A stretch of 20,347 nucleotides of DNA from JAEYZS01 sp031374125 (lineage in GTDB: Bacteria > Bdellovibrionota > Bdellovibrionia > Bdellovibrionales > JAEYZS01). Every line of letters begins with the position of its first letter. Within the stretch, counting starts at the first letter, position 1. The position numbers and the translations under genes were made by a program. The stretch spans positions 1 through 20,347 of the forward strand of contig JANMFM010000266.1 of the NCBI GenBank assembly GCA_031374125.1, in the 5' to 3' direction. Positions 9,001 to 15,612 of this stretch are shown in pieces. The notes under the pieces were generated by a model that saw nothing but the letters and a program-made list of their open reading frames with translations, was not told the DNA's origin and searched no databases.

Positions 9001-9224
9001 GGGATGATTTTAGTGAATTTACTGATCTGAACGTTACCACCTCTGTCGTTATCTTTATAACGAGAAAGCACATCTGCAACAGTTGCAGCCCTTTTTCCTG
9101 GAGCAGATTTTTTTGTTGGCGCCGCTTTCTTCGCTCGATCTTGTGCATGAGAAACATCGACACCAACAATCAAACTTCCAGATATTAAGCTTAAGGCTAA
9201 AGCTGAGTTGATTAATTTTTTCAT
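6027..9224 (-). CDS. gltD: GltD-like giant periplasmic TPR protein
   Basis: A 1065-aa exported protein with a signal peptide ending at SHA (about residue 27) and a basic Lys/Ala/Pro stretch directly after it. Most of the length (about 115-900) consists of degenerate TPR repeats. These recur as W-L-R-L-G-E-L-Y, A-Y-F-F-M-G-Y-N, A-x-Y-x-x-A-A-x-x-Y/F and turns such as DFPKSKKLDQA, KFPKSEKSLDI, EYPNDPLASDLY. The last 150 residues are helical and less repeat-like. Size and position match GltD (AgmU), about 1200 aa in Myxococcus, a periplasmic scaffold that moves with the gliding complex. Domain resemblance alone would only give TPR protein or YbgF/BamD-like; the name rests on the gene order. The ATG follows AGGATAAGA. 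It is preceded by a conserved hairpin and overlaps gltE by four bases. Confidence 0.8.
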   Translation of the reverse strand: MKKLINSALALSLISGSLIVGVDVSHAQDRAKKAAPTKKSAPGKRAATVADVLSRYKDNDRGGNVQISKFTKIIPDAAAPKQVVLRNTQKIKPPSAMKFFIKSNEKEAQLEKILDQQINELYSLSQKFRKSPERGEIWLRLGELYVEKAKLVQYRIQSDFDKKIAAWESKGRKGNPPQIQMNAPQVYNKKAIELYGWYIKDFPKSKKLDQAYFFMGYNFVELGQFKKGTGYYEKLTKEFSRSLYVTESYFATAEFYFENSDWKKAAENYKAVLKAPKSRIYPFAMYKVAWCYYRLGQTAIAINHLEKVIEIAEENVNQESEDGKAINKIRLADEAYNDLILFYPDVKSYEQASAYFEKMGGEKRVYNSLEKLGYLYSDRGQREAAKYVFAQLIEMNPDAPKNFDFQNQIVQNYAVGGSRQTFREELFNWITNYNSESSWAQANPREVQKSFDTRESTLKNIILNEHKALQKSRNPTGQKLTKNLYELYVKEFDKAKNTAEMRFFFGELLYDMNEFETASAQYRWVIQNAPTSQYYGPATLNVILALEKSLPTEKELEKIRGQSLDPFPFNAEEQEFVTAAENYFAKFPKSEKSLDIRFKTGRLYYTHNYFDQALVIFKEIVNKHPKTEFAVYSANLILDIYNLRKDYEGLSKVGQELLNTPGLKSADVNMDIKSVVEKAKFKEAQDLEVKKDYAGSAKVFENFSKNYPVSTLAPIAKFNSGINYERSGELPKAVQMYTGFLNSGSKENEKQKKEARRLVGRIYERTGQLKKAAEEFEKFTNEYPNDPLASDLYFNSAVIWAGFKNYPRAIKNYEMFQKTSKKANKVDALFLIGEIYEKRNSLAMANGYYEQYLNAGPRDMRLVITAAYRIAKNAEKAGNRAKADEWYKKIISLKRRAGGDIGARESAEAQFKFVLPTLNEMMAIRIPNDPKGQGPAIQKKLALINKLNKELEPIVKLDVGEYVVASLATAGQAYEHMSDAIYKVPLPKGLNAEQQQVYMAEVDKVAGPLKQQGLDNYKNAINKARQIDIYSEYVKTAYQALDRINKSEKVLEEISIDYIIPKVDL

Positions 9225-9243
9225 TCTTATCCTAACCTCTAGT

Positions 9244-9259
9244 TCAGCCTACCTGCTGA
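9244..9259 (-). ncRNA. Intercistronic hairpin, gltC-gltD junction
   Basis: On the coding strand TCAGC pairs with GCTGA (5 bp) around a six-base loop, four bases after the gltC TAA. It aligns base for base with the hairpin at 5137-5152 (GTGT before, GAAC after), differing at four positions, two of which keep pairing. The loop of both contains GTAG. Confidence 0.5.
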
Positions 9260-9264
9260 CACAA

Positions 9265-10968
9265 TTACTTTTCGCAACGAGATTTACCTAAGTAGTAGTA
9301 GTTTCCAATTTCATCCAACCAGTATTCGCCCTGGAATGGCCAGTACTCATAGCCGTTTTGGATATAGAAACTTCTATCTTCCTCTTCCTGTTCTTTTTCT
9401 TCGGCATCCGGCTTTAACATCTTCTTTTTCATTTGGTCTTTTTTACCATTTAACATTTCAAATCTAGCAAAATCATGCTGCTTGAAAAGCTCAAGAAGAT
9501 CCCTATGTATATCCACTACGTACTTCTTAACCAGTACGCCCGTATTTTCGCGAGCACGTTCGGCACGAGTTGCCAATACCTTCTTGGCATACATGCCTAG
9601 AGGAGAAGATCTCCATTTTGAACTTTTTTCGCTGATCAACTTCAACTCATGATCAATCATTTTGATGTAATCATAGCTCTTGGCAAAATCTGTTTCTCTC
9701 ATGATTTTTCTTGCGACGATAAATGGAATTCCGCTGTTTTTTCTGATTCCCATGTCTTTTTTATATTTATCAAAGCCTAAAATAATTTTTTCGACCTCTT
9801 TATAGTATTTGTCGGTGGTCTTATAACCTTTGATGATGTCCACCAGATCTTTTCTCACTGGTTGGTATATTTTTTCGAATAAATCCAAAGTTTTTTCCAT
9901 CTCTTCATACTGACAGATGTACATATAAACCAACGATCTCAACAATAAACTCTCTGGAATATAAAAATCTTCATAATAAGGAGAGTGAAGAGCATGCATA
10001 TTTCCCAGCACCGATCTAAATTGAGCAGCTCTCATCTGTGCCCACGATATTTCAAATAAGGCATCATGGTAAAACTCGGTATCTCTCGGAACCTGTCTAT
10101 AATAAGACATACCCTGATCCCATTCTTTGTTTTGATAATGAGATCTTGCAAGCCCCATCAACGCGGCCACTCTTGTTGTATCCGTGATGTTCTCAGGATT
10201 TCTAGAGCTTAAAAGCTCATTGAAAGATCTGATCGCCATTTCATTTTTATTTTGTGTCGCATACGAAAGAGCTTCCATGTATTTTGCTTTTCCGTAGAGC
10301 GGAGTTCCTTCATCCACAGCCGAGAAGCTCGCCGCAGATTTTGCAAGTTCACCGTTTCTGAATTGATATTCACCAATTCTATATCTCAACATGTCCTGGC
10401 TATCCGCCGGAAAATCATTCAATTCCACTTTCGAAATTGCGTAGTTGAGTAAGGTCACATCGCCAAGTTGATCGGCAGCTAGTGATAATTTTTCTAAAGA
10501 TTTTTTGATGTATGAACTGTTTCCGTCTCTTACAACATCCACAAAATGGAAAGCTGCCGCCTGATACATTTTCATGTCATAGAGCATAAGCCCCAAAAGA
10601 TACTTAATTTGCATTCTTTCTTTTGAGTATCTAGGAGAACGGCTCAAATTGAAGAGTCTTAGAGAAGCTTCTTCATAATTTCCACCCTTAGCCAAAGACA
10701 GTGCATCTTGTAATTCTGAATTGCTTGATCTTGCTCCTGAGATTGCAGATTTTTTTGGAGGAAGTTTTTTAGCTGATGTAGATTTTTTTGTTGGTTTTTT
10801 ATTAGAAGTGGCTTTCTTTAATTTCTTTTTTGTCGTTTTCTTTTTAGCAGTTTGTGCCTGAGCCTGTTCCATAAAATTGGACCCTGGTACAAATTGGCTA
10901 GGTGCTATTTGTACTAGTCCCAACGCTAAGATGTAAATTAATATTTTCTTCGTCATCGTTGACCCCAT
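9265..10968 (-). CDS. gltC: GltC-like periplasmic TPR protein
   Basis: A 567-aa exported protein. The signal peptide (hydrophobic 10-20) probably ends at AQA near residue 39. A very basic linker (about 41-76) rich in KKK, TKK and PTKKS follows. TPR-type helical repeats occupy about 85-400 (GGNYEEASLRLF, KYLLGLMLYDMKMYQAAAFHF, GLARSHYQNKEWDQGMSYY). The C-terminus is a charged helix (500-535, EEKEQEEED) and an aromatic block, YEYWPFQGEYWLDE then NYYYLG. The ATG at 10968 lies two bases after the preceding stop. An ATG four codons later (10956), preceded by GGGG, is an equally possible start and gives a more ordinary signal peptide. Position next to the beta-barrel genes agrees with GltC, which connects the outer-membrane GltA/B part to the periplasmic scaffold in Myxococcus. 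Confidence 0.75.
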   Translation of the reverse strand: MGSTMTKKILIYILALGLVQIAPSQFVPGSNFMEQAQAQTAKKKTTKKKLKKATSNKKPTKKSTSAKKLPPKKSAISGARSSNSELQDALSLAKGGNYEEASLRLFNLSRSPRYSKERMQIKYLLGLMLYDMKMYQAAAFHFVDVVRDGNSSYIKKSLEKLSLAADQLGDVTLLNYAISKVELNDFPADSQDMLRYRIGEYQFRNGELAKSAASFSAVDEGTPLYGKAKYMEALSYATQNKNEMAIRSFNELLSSRNPENITDTTRVAALMGLARSHYQNKEWDQGMSYYRQVPRDTEFYHDALFEISWAQMRAAQFRSVLGNMHALHSPYYEDFYIPESLLLRSLVYMYICQYEEMEKTLDLFEKIYQPVRKDLVDIIKGYKTTDKYYKEVEKIILGFDKYKKDMGIRKNSGIPFIVARKIMRETDFAKSYDYIKMIDHELKLISEKSSKWRSSPLGMYAKKVLATRAERARENTGVLVKKYVVDIHRDLLELFKQHDFARFEMLNGKKDQMKKKMLKPDAEEKEQEEEDRSFYIQNGYEYWPFQGEYWLDEIGNYYYLGKSRCEK

Positions 10969-10970
10969 CT

Positions 10971-11852
10971 TTATCTATACGTCGCATCTGGGAAGAAAAA
11001 GCTCATCCCGAGACTCAATTGAACATCCGTAAAAGAATCGCTATTTTTCCCTGTACCGTTGGATTTAGTCACTTCACTCGAATACATATAACCTGATAAA
11101 TCCCAGCGGAAGGCCATCCACTTATTCAACCCAAAAATTTGTCCTGTCCCAAGATGAATAGCCAATGGCGAATCTTCTTGGTTCGTGTCCATGATTCCCG
11201 CACCCAAAGAGAAGTACATATCAAAGGGAATTATGCCTTCGCTAAACGAACCCATTTTCCCGTAGATTGGGCTCCATCTGATATCTGCGCCGTAATACAT
11301 TTCTGGCAGCAGCAAACTGGTGGTTTGTACTTGGGCTTCGTCTTGTAAATCTTTAGTCACTTTATACTTTTGATCCATAAATACGGCCACGATAGCTTCA
11401 ATCGCCCATTTTTCAGTAATGGCGTAAGCTAAACGCCCTTGTAAGAACGTGGTCATAAAGAAAGCATTGTTGGTGATCAAGCCTAAGTTTGGATTGAATT
11501 CAAAACGTTGAGATTTTGGTAAAAATCTTTTTTGGATAACAGCAATATCGTTGAATGGAGTTAACTTGTCTAACTCAGAAATGCTTTTTAGTTTTTCAGA
11601 CTTGGGCGCTTCTTCCGTAAAGACTTCTGATTTTTTCTCTAATCTTTCAATTTTGTTTTCCATAAGCGTATCGGCTTCGTTTTTATACAATGATTCTTCC
11701 GGAATAGCTGGTTCTTCCGCAGCACTTGGCGCGGACGAATCAGAAGCACCTGTGTCCTCTGACAACTCTTGCGACAATTCCTCTTGCGCATACGCATTCA
11801 CCGCAAATGTTTGTACTAACCCAAGGATTATTAAAACTAAAAGTCTTTTCAT
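10971..11852 (-). CDS. gltA: GltA-like outer-membrane beta-barrel protein
   Basis: A 293-aa exported protein with a signal peptide (cleavage after AYA, about residue 22). An acidic Ser/Ala/Glu-rich segment with a predicted short coiled coil (about 23-90) follows. The C-terminal part (about 95-293) is a beta-barrel with alternating aromatic strands (RFEFNPNLGLI, FLQGRLAYAI, WAIEAIVAVF, FDMYFSLGAGI, MAFRWDLSGYMYS, DVQLSLGMSFFF). It resembles the outer-membrane beta-barrel domain found in myxobacterial GltA/GltB. In Myxococcus gltA lies directly before gltC, which favours GltA over GltB here, but the two are hard to separate by eye. The ATG follows AAGGAT at five bases. Expected role: surface or outer-membrane anchor of the machine. 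Confidence 0.68.
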   Translation of the reverse strand: MKRLLVLIILGLVQTFAVNAYAQEELSQELSEDTGASDSSAPSAAEEPAIPEESLYKNEADTLMENKIERLEKKSEVFTEEAPKSEKLKSISELDKLTPFNDIAVIQKRFLPKSQRFEFNPNLGLITNNAFFMTTFLQGRLAYAITEKWAIEAIVAVFMDQKYKVTKDLQDEAQVQTTSLLLPEMYYGADIRWSPIYGKMGSFSEGIIPFDMYFSLGAGIMDTNQEDSPLAIHLGTGQIFGLNKWMAFRWDLSGYMYSSEVTKSNGTGKNSDSFTDVQLSLGMSFFFPDATYR

Positions 11853-11883
11853 GTTGTATCCTTACTCTTCAACCCATTCTCAT

Positions 11884-12585
11884 CTAAAATAAAAATCCTG
11901 CACCAACTGTCAGGATCGAATTGAACTGTGCTCTTTCTGGTAACGTTTTATCAATTGATCCGTTTGAGCCTTGATCCACTTCATTGATTGGATCTTTCGC
12001 ATTAAAGAAAAACCATCTGTAATCCAAACGAATATTAAATCTTTTTGTTAAATAAATTTTCGAACCAAGACCTGCGCTCATCGCAAAACTACTATCTCCA
12101 GAAACACCATATGTACCGATACCTGCCGTTCCATAGAATGACATGTTGGTTACACCTTGTTTTGTTAGGCTTAATTTCCCGTAATAGGGAGTGATTTGGT
12201 ATGCAAGAAGCATGGCTGAATCCGGAACTGCAGGATTTGGGATATCTGTCCCTGTTTCAGAGTCAATTTGCGAAGGATAATCGTTTTCTTTTGCAGAAAA
12301 TTTATTGTAGTAAAATTGCAATCCATGAATCTCTGTGAAGTGATAAGTAGCAATACCACCAAAGGTGAGGGGATCAACGAATACGTCGTTCAATGTCCAA
12401 CCGAACATTCCTGTGATCTCAAATCTTCCTTTGGTCATGATATTTCTATTTTTCACTGGTTCTGGATTATCAAACTTTGGCAATACGGATTCGCTTGCCA
12501 ATTCATCTTCAGGGAATTGAATTTTAACGGCATAACTCTCAATCGAAAAAATTGAGATTAATATTAAAAACACGATGAATCTCAT
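11884..12585 (-). CDS. gltB: GltB-like outer-membrane beta-barrel protein
   Basis: A 233-aa exported protein. The signal peptide ends at SYA (about residue 19). After a short acidic linker the chain alternates polar and aromatic residues as in a small barrel (GRFEITGMFGWTL, GIATYHFTEIHGLQFYYN, MSFYGTAGIGTYG, FAMSAGLGSKIYL, FNIRLDYRWFFF). It ends FNSILTVGAGFLF, with the terminal Phe expected of a BAM-recognised outer-membrane protein. It is the first gene of the minus-strand operon, and the ATG follows GGAG at 8 bases. Pairing with a second barrel gene and gltC suggests GltB; the exact A/B assignment comes from gene order in Myxococcus and is not certain. Confidence 0.65.
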   Translation of the reverse strand: MRFIVFLILISIFSIESYAVKIQFPEDELASESVLPKFDNPEPVKNRNIMTKGRFEITGMFGWTLNDVFVDPLTFGGIATYHFTEIHGLQFYYNKFSAKENDYPSQIDSETGTDIPNPAVPDSAMLLAYQITPYYGKLSLTKQGVTNMSFYGTAGIGTYGVSGDSSFAMSAGLGSKIYLTKRFNIRLDYRWFFFNAKDPINEVDQGSNGSIDKTLPERAQFNSILTVGAGFLF

Positions 12586-12852
12586 GATGAATACTCCACA
12601 TTAAAAGTACCAGTAAAAATCTGGATGCTCTAGTCCTTAATAAGTCTACAGAATGACTAAGGAAGTAAGCACCTTTTTTTGTTCTGCGAGTCTAGCTCCT
12701 TTGACCTAGGTCGAGCCTCAAAGTCACGATTCCAAACCTAAAGTCCAGTGTTAAGTCTAGAAAGAAAGCACTTTAAAGTCTTCACCCTAATTTTCGTCTC
12801 AGATTGATCCGATAAAGAATGGTAAGAAAAATAACTTACACGGAGGTAAGTT
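12586..12852. promoter_or_regulatory. Divergent control region of glt operon and lipoprotein gene
   Basis: This 267-base non-coding stretch separates the divergent gltB-like and lipoprotein genes. It holds a perfect 10-bp palindrome GACCTAGGTC (12703-12712). AAGTC occurs in the same orientation at 12642, 12721, 12741, 12753 and 12776; three are AAAGTC and two extend to AAGTCTA. A weak sigma54-like GG-N10-GC pair on the minus strand lies at 12686-12699. No strong -35/-10 pair was found for either direction. Confidence 0.5.
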
Positions 12853-13488
12853 TTGAAATTTTTGAATGCACTTTTGACTTTTGCAGTTTGTTTTTTAAGC
12901 CTAACAATGAACGTTGCATGCACGGGCTTGCCACTTGAGAGATCATCCAATAGCGGTTACACCAGCTACTCGGATTCGGATTTCAGAGAAGTCTCTCTAA
13001 GAGATATTAGCGGAAGACATAATGATTTTTCATCTCGGTCACTTTCTCCAAGGGAAAGCACTGAATATAAGACAACATCTGAGAAGAAAAATTTAGAATC
13101 TAATCTTCTAACTCCAGAAGAAAGAAAACAATATCTAAGATACAAACCCTACTTGAACGAAGAAGAAAAAATCGAATTCTTGCAACTTGCAGATGTTTTC
13201 GCTAGAGAAAGATGGATTCAAGCAAGAGGCCTAGGGTTCTCTGCTGAAAGATACAACAGAACTATTGCTTCTTTGATTGAACAAAGTGATATCGCATTAG
13301 GAATGCAAAAAGATGCCGTCAGAGAAAGCTGGGGAGATCCAGACTTCGTTGAGGTTTCAGGCAATCCACAATTTGAAAATGAAAGATGGACCTTTTCACT
13401 TCCAGTGCAAACTCAAGAAGATTATAAAATCGAAAAAAGACTTGTTTATTTTGAAAATGGACGAGTTGTAGGCTGGAGCACCAGATAA
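12853..13488 (+). CDS. Lipoprotein with BamE/SmpA-like C-terminal domain
   Basis: A 211-aa protein starting at TTG, chosen because GGAGGT lies five bases upstream (12842-12847) and the resulting N-terminus is a good signal peptide. A probable lipobox MNVAC places the lipid on Cys23, although Asn at -3 is unusual. The mid part is Ser-rich and disordered (25-85), then helical (LTPEERKQYL, LNEEEKIEFLQLADVF). The last 65 residues have the BamE/SmpA pattern: IALGMQKDAVRESWGDPD, a W-T-F strand, and a final RLVYFENGRVVGW. BamE-fold domains often assist outer-membrane assembly, but the family here is not identified and a function is not claimed. It is divergent from the glt operon and 41 bases before the fliL-like gene, so co-regulation is possible. 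Confidence 0.7.
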   Translation: MKFLNALLTFAVCFLSLTMNVACTGLPLERSSNSGYTSYSDSDFREVSLRDISGRHNDFSSRSLSPRESTEYKTTSEKKNLESNLLTPEERKQYLRYKPYLNEEEKIEFLQLADVFARERWIQARGLGFSAERYNRTIASLIEQSDIALGMQKDAVRESWGDPDFVEVSGNPQFENERWTFSLPVQTQEDYKIEKRLVYFENGRVVGWSTR

Positions 13489-13493
13489 TCTAT

Positions 13494-13522
13494 TTGCGCT
13501 GATAAGAAATTCAACTTAGAAT
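13494..13522 (+). promoter_or_regulatory. Possible promoter for fliL-like gene
   Basis: TTGCGC (13494-13499), a 17-base spacer and TAGAAT (13517-13522) give a -10 with five of six consensus bases but a poor -35 with three of six. Transcription would start at or next to the ATG at 13530, making a leaderless mRNA, which would explain the missing ribosome binding site. The -10 lies inside the inverted repeat. This is inference. Confidence 0.25.
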
Positions 13523-13528
13523 TTCTTA
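13503..13528 (+). repeat. Perfect 10-bp inverted repeat before fliL-like start
   Basis: TAAGAAATTC at 13503-13512 is the exact inverse of GAATTTCTTA at 13519-13528, with a 6-base centre. The right arm ends one base before the ATG at 13530 and covers the place where a ribosome binding site would lie; none is visible. It may be an RNA hairpin limiting translation or an operator on a promoter. There is no T run, so termination is unlikely. Confidence 0.6.
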
Positions 13529-13529
13529 A

Positions 13530-14225
13530 ATGGCTGAAAGTAAAGATCCTAAAAAACCCACAACTCCGCCTCCTGCTGCTGCTCCAGAAGCGCCCGCAGA
13601 ACCACCTCCATGGTTGGTGAAAACAAAAGCCATTATTGCAGCGACAGGTAAATTTTCAAAAGCCATCATTGGCTCTCCTATTATTCAAAGACCTAAAAAT
13701 ATCATTAAAAATTTTGGATTGATGGGTTGGATAAAGGTCTTCACTTGCTTTGCCGTAGCCCTGCTCACTTACACCGTTTATAAAACAGCTCCTCATTGGA
13801 AAAAATTTTGGAAAATACCTTATCTTTCTACCTTCGAAAGTGTAGCCGATCAAAAGTTCAATTATGCCTCAGATTCTAAGGTGATCAGATACAGCAATGA
13901 TCTTCTGCTCCCACAACATGTGGTTCTTATCAATAAGATCGTAGTGAACGTAAGGCCAGGCAAACTTTCAACTGCCAATCCCATGATTGCTTTCGATCTC
14001 TATGTGCGTACAGATAATAACGAAGCTTCTGTGGAAATCAAAGAGCGTGAAAAACAGATCCAAGATCATTTGCAACGTTTTTGCGAAGGTCTAAATTACG
14101 ATCAACTTCAAACAGAAGATGGTAAGCAAACTTGGAAGAACCGAATGAAAAGAGAACTCAACCTTGTTTTAAATAAAGGCAAGGTCAAGGACATTTTCTT
14201 TAAAACTCTTCTTATCAAACCTTAG
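13530..14225 (+). CDS. FliL-family membrane protein
   Basis: A 231-aa protein with a Pro/Ala-rich cytoplasmic N-terminus (10-28), a basic amphipathic region, one membrane helix (about 65-84) and a periplasmic domain. The last 75 residues carry the FliL pattern: FDLYVRTDNNEASVEIKERE, IQDHLQRFCEGL, then MKRELNLVLNKGKVKDIFF. FliL forms rings around the MotAB stator of the flagellum and supports torque. No flagellar gene is in the window, while an AglRQS proton channel is encoded about 10 kb away, with the divergent glt operon in between. A stator-support role for that motor is therefore attractive but unproven; it could be a stray flagellar FliL paralogue. An in-frame TAA directly precedes the ATG, so the start is fixed. 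The 3' end overlaps the convergent regulator gene by 11 bases. Confidence 0.72.
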   Translation: MAESKDPKKPTTPPPAAAPEAPAEPPPWLVKTKAIIAATGKFSKAIIGSPIIQRPKNIIKNFGLMGWIKVFTCFAVALLTYTVYKTAPHWKKFWKIPYLSTFESVADQKFNYASDSKVIRYSNDLLLPQHVVLINKIVVNVRPGKLSTANPMIAFDLYVRTDNNEASVEIKEREKQIQDHLQRFCEGLNYDQLQTEDGKQTWKNRMKRELNLVLNKGKVKDIFFKTLLIKP

Positions 14226-15495
14226 CGGCTTCCTCTCTTTCCTGTTCAATTTTACTTTTTAAAAGACTTTCAATATCAATTTTGTAAGTGCGAATGCGGT
14301 CGTTCAATGTACTTCTGGGAATTCCCAAATCTTCCGCTGTCTTTCTCTGGTTTCCAACATTGATTAAAAGTCTTTTCTGAATGATTTGCTTTTCTATTTC
14401 TTTAATCACATTTTTCTTTGATGAGCCATTGGCGATGTGAATGGCTCCAAATGATGCTATATCCACAGTTTTTTGATCAATCAGTTTTAGAACGTGTCTC
14501 CTCTCGATAGAATGACCAGGAAAAACTGCCTTGGCTCTCGAAACTAAATTTTTTAATTCTCTAATATTTCCCGGCCAATCATGTGTTTTTAATTCTTGGA
14601 TAGCACAGTTTGTGAATTTCACTTTCATTTCTTTAGAAAAGCTAAAAAGAATTTTATCAAAATCCTCCATTCTTTCTTTGAATGGCGGAACATTGACTTG
14701 AATGATATTTAATCTATAAAAAAGATCTAACCTGAATTCCCCTTTCTCAACTTTCTTCCTTAGGTCTTGGTGAGTACAAGCAATGATACGAACATTAGTC
14801 CTCACGACACGGTCAGAGCCGACAGGCTTGATCTCTCTATTTTCGAGTGCTCTTAGAAGTTTGGGTTGAAGGCCAAGTGGCAGATCACCAATTTCATCCA
14901 AAATCAGCGTTCCATTCTTTGCGGTTTCAAAGGCTCCTTTTCTATCTTGTGTGGCGCCTGTAAAGCTGCCCTTCACGTGCCCAAACAATTCGCTTTCTGC
15001 TAAGGACTCCGTTAGAGCACTGCAGTTCACTGTCAATACAGAAGCATCTTTTCTTAAAGACATTTTATGAATATATTGGGACATCACTTCTTTTCCTGTT
15101 CCTGATGGACCCAAAATCAACACGGAAAGATCGGACTTCGCTATATCTGGAATTCTTTCGAGCTGCTCTTGCCACTTCAGATTTTTACTTGTCATTTGTT
15201 CCGCTAACGAAACCGTATTAGATGAGTGAAAAATAAATTCTGTACTTCCAATTTTAATAATGTCTCCAGGATGGAGATACCTTTCGAGAATTTGCACGTC
15301 ATTCACAAAAGTTCCTTTTGCGGACCTTAGATCTCTCACTAGATATTCGCTACCCTTCTTTTCGATTCTTGCATGCTTTTCATTCATGTGCTCTTCGGTC
15401 AGCACAATGTGGTTGTCTTCAGCACTTCCAAAGCACAGAAACTCCGTCATCTCTATGGGATCAGAATGCGGGTTTGACAGGTTTTTTAAGAACAT
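14215..15495 (-). CDS. FHA-domain sigma54-dependent activator
   Basis: A 426-aa bacterial enhancer-binding protein. Residues 1-92 are an FHA domain (G23-S24, H41, and SAKGTFVN 58-65) in place of the usual receiver domain. The AAA+ domain (about 100-330) shows Walker A GPSGTGKE 129-136, ESELFGH, the sigma54-contact loop GSFTGA 176-181 (Ser instead of the usual first Ala), Walker B LILDE 197-201, arginine finger region FRLDLFYRLN, and WPGN 307-310. A Fis-type helix-turn-helix is at 380-402 (RKTAEDLGIPRSTLNDRI). It should drive RNA polymerase-sigma54 promoters in response to a phosphothreonine partner made by a Ser/Thr kinase, which is not in this window. AGGAGG just before the ATG is a strong ribosome site. 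Targets are unknown; the adjacent fliL-like and glt genes are candidates by proximity. Convergent 11-base overlap with the fliL-like gene. Confidence 0.88.
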   Translation of the reverse strand: MFLKNLSNPHSDPIEMTEFLCFGSAEDNHIVLTEEHMNEKHARIEKKGSEYLVRDLRSAKGTFVNDVQILERYLHPGDIIKIGSTEFIFHSSNTVSLAEQMTSKNLKWQEQLERIPDIAKSDLSVLILGPSGTGKEVMSQYIHKMSLRKDASVLTVNCSALTESLAESELFGHVKGSFTGATQDRKGAFETAKNGTLILDEIGDLPLGLQPKLLRALENREIKPVGSDRVVRTNVRIIACTHQDLRKKVEKGEFRLDLFYRLNIIQVNVPPFKERMEDFDKILFSFSKEMKVKFTNCAIQELKTHDWPGNIRELKNLVSRAKAVFPGHSIERRHVLKLIDQKTVDIASFGAIHIANGSSKKNVIKEIEKQIIQKRLLINVGNQRKTAEDLGIPRSTLNDRIRTYKIDIESLLKSKIEQEREEAAKV

Positions 15496-15612
15496 ACTTC
15501 CTCCTCGTGGCTAACTTTACAGCCCACAGGACCAATTACAAAAGCTATGCCGGGACTTTTTACGCGATTTATAGGTTTTTAAGCAAAATAAGCACTTTTT
15601 TGATCTAAGAAT

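Noticed and set aside
12671..12680. T tract in the divergent region as a terminator
   Set aside because: No stem-loop lies directly before it on the plus strand, and on the minus strand it reads as an A tract.
12787..12818. Flagellar-type sigma28 promoter before the lipoprotein gene (TCCGATAA)
   Set aside because: The -10-like part is close to consensus, but no matching -35 exists at an 11-base spacing.
15536..15552. sigma54-like site on the minus strand before the FHA activator (GGCATAGCTTTTGTA)
   Set aside because: The spacing of the -24 GG is right but the nearly invariant -12 GC is GT, and several other bases differ.
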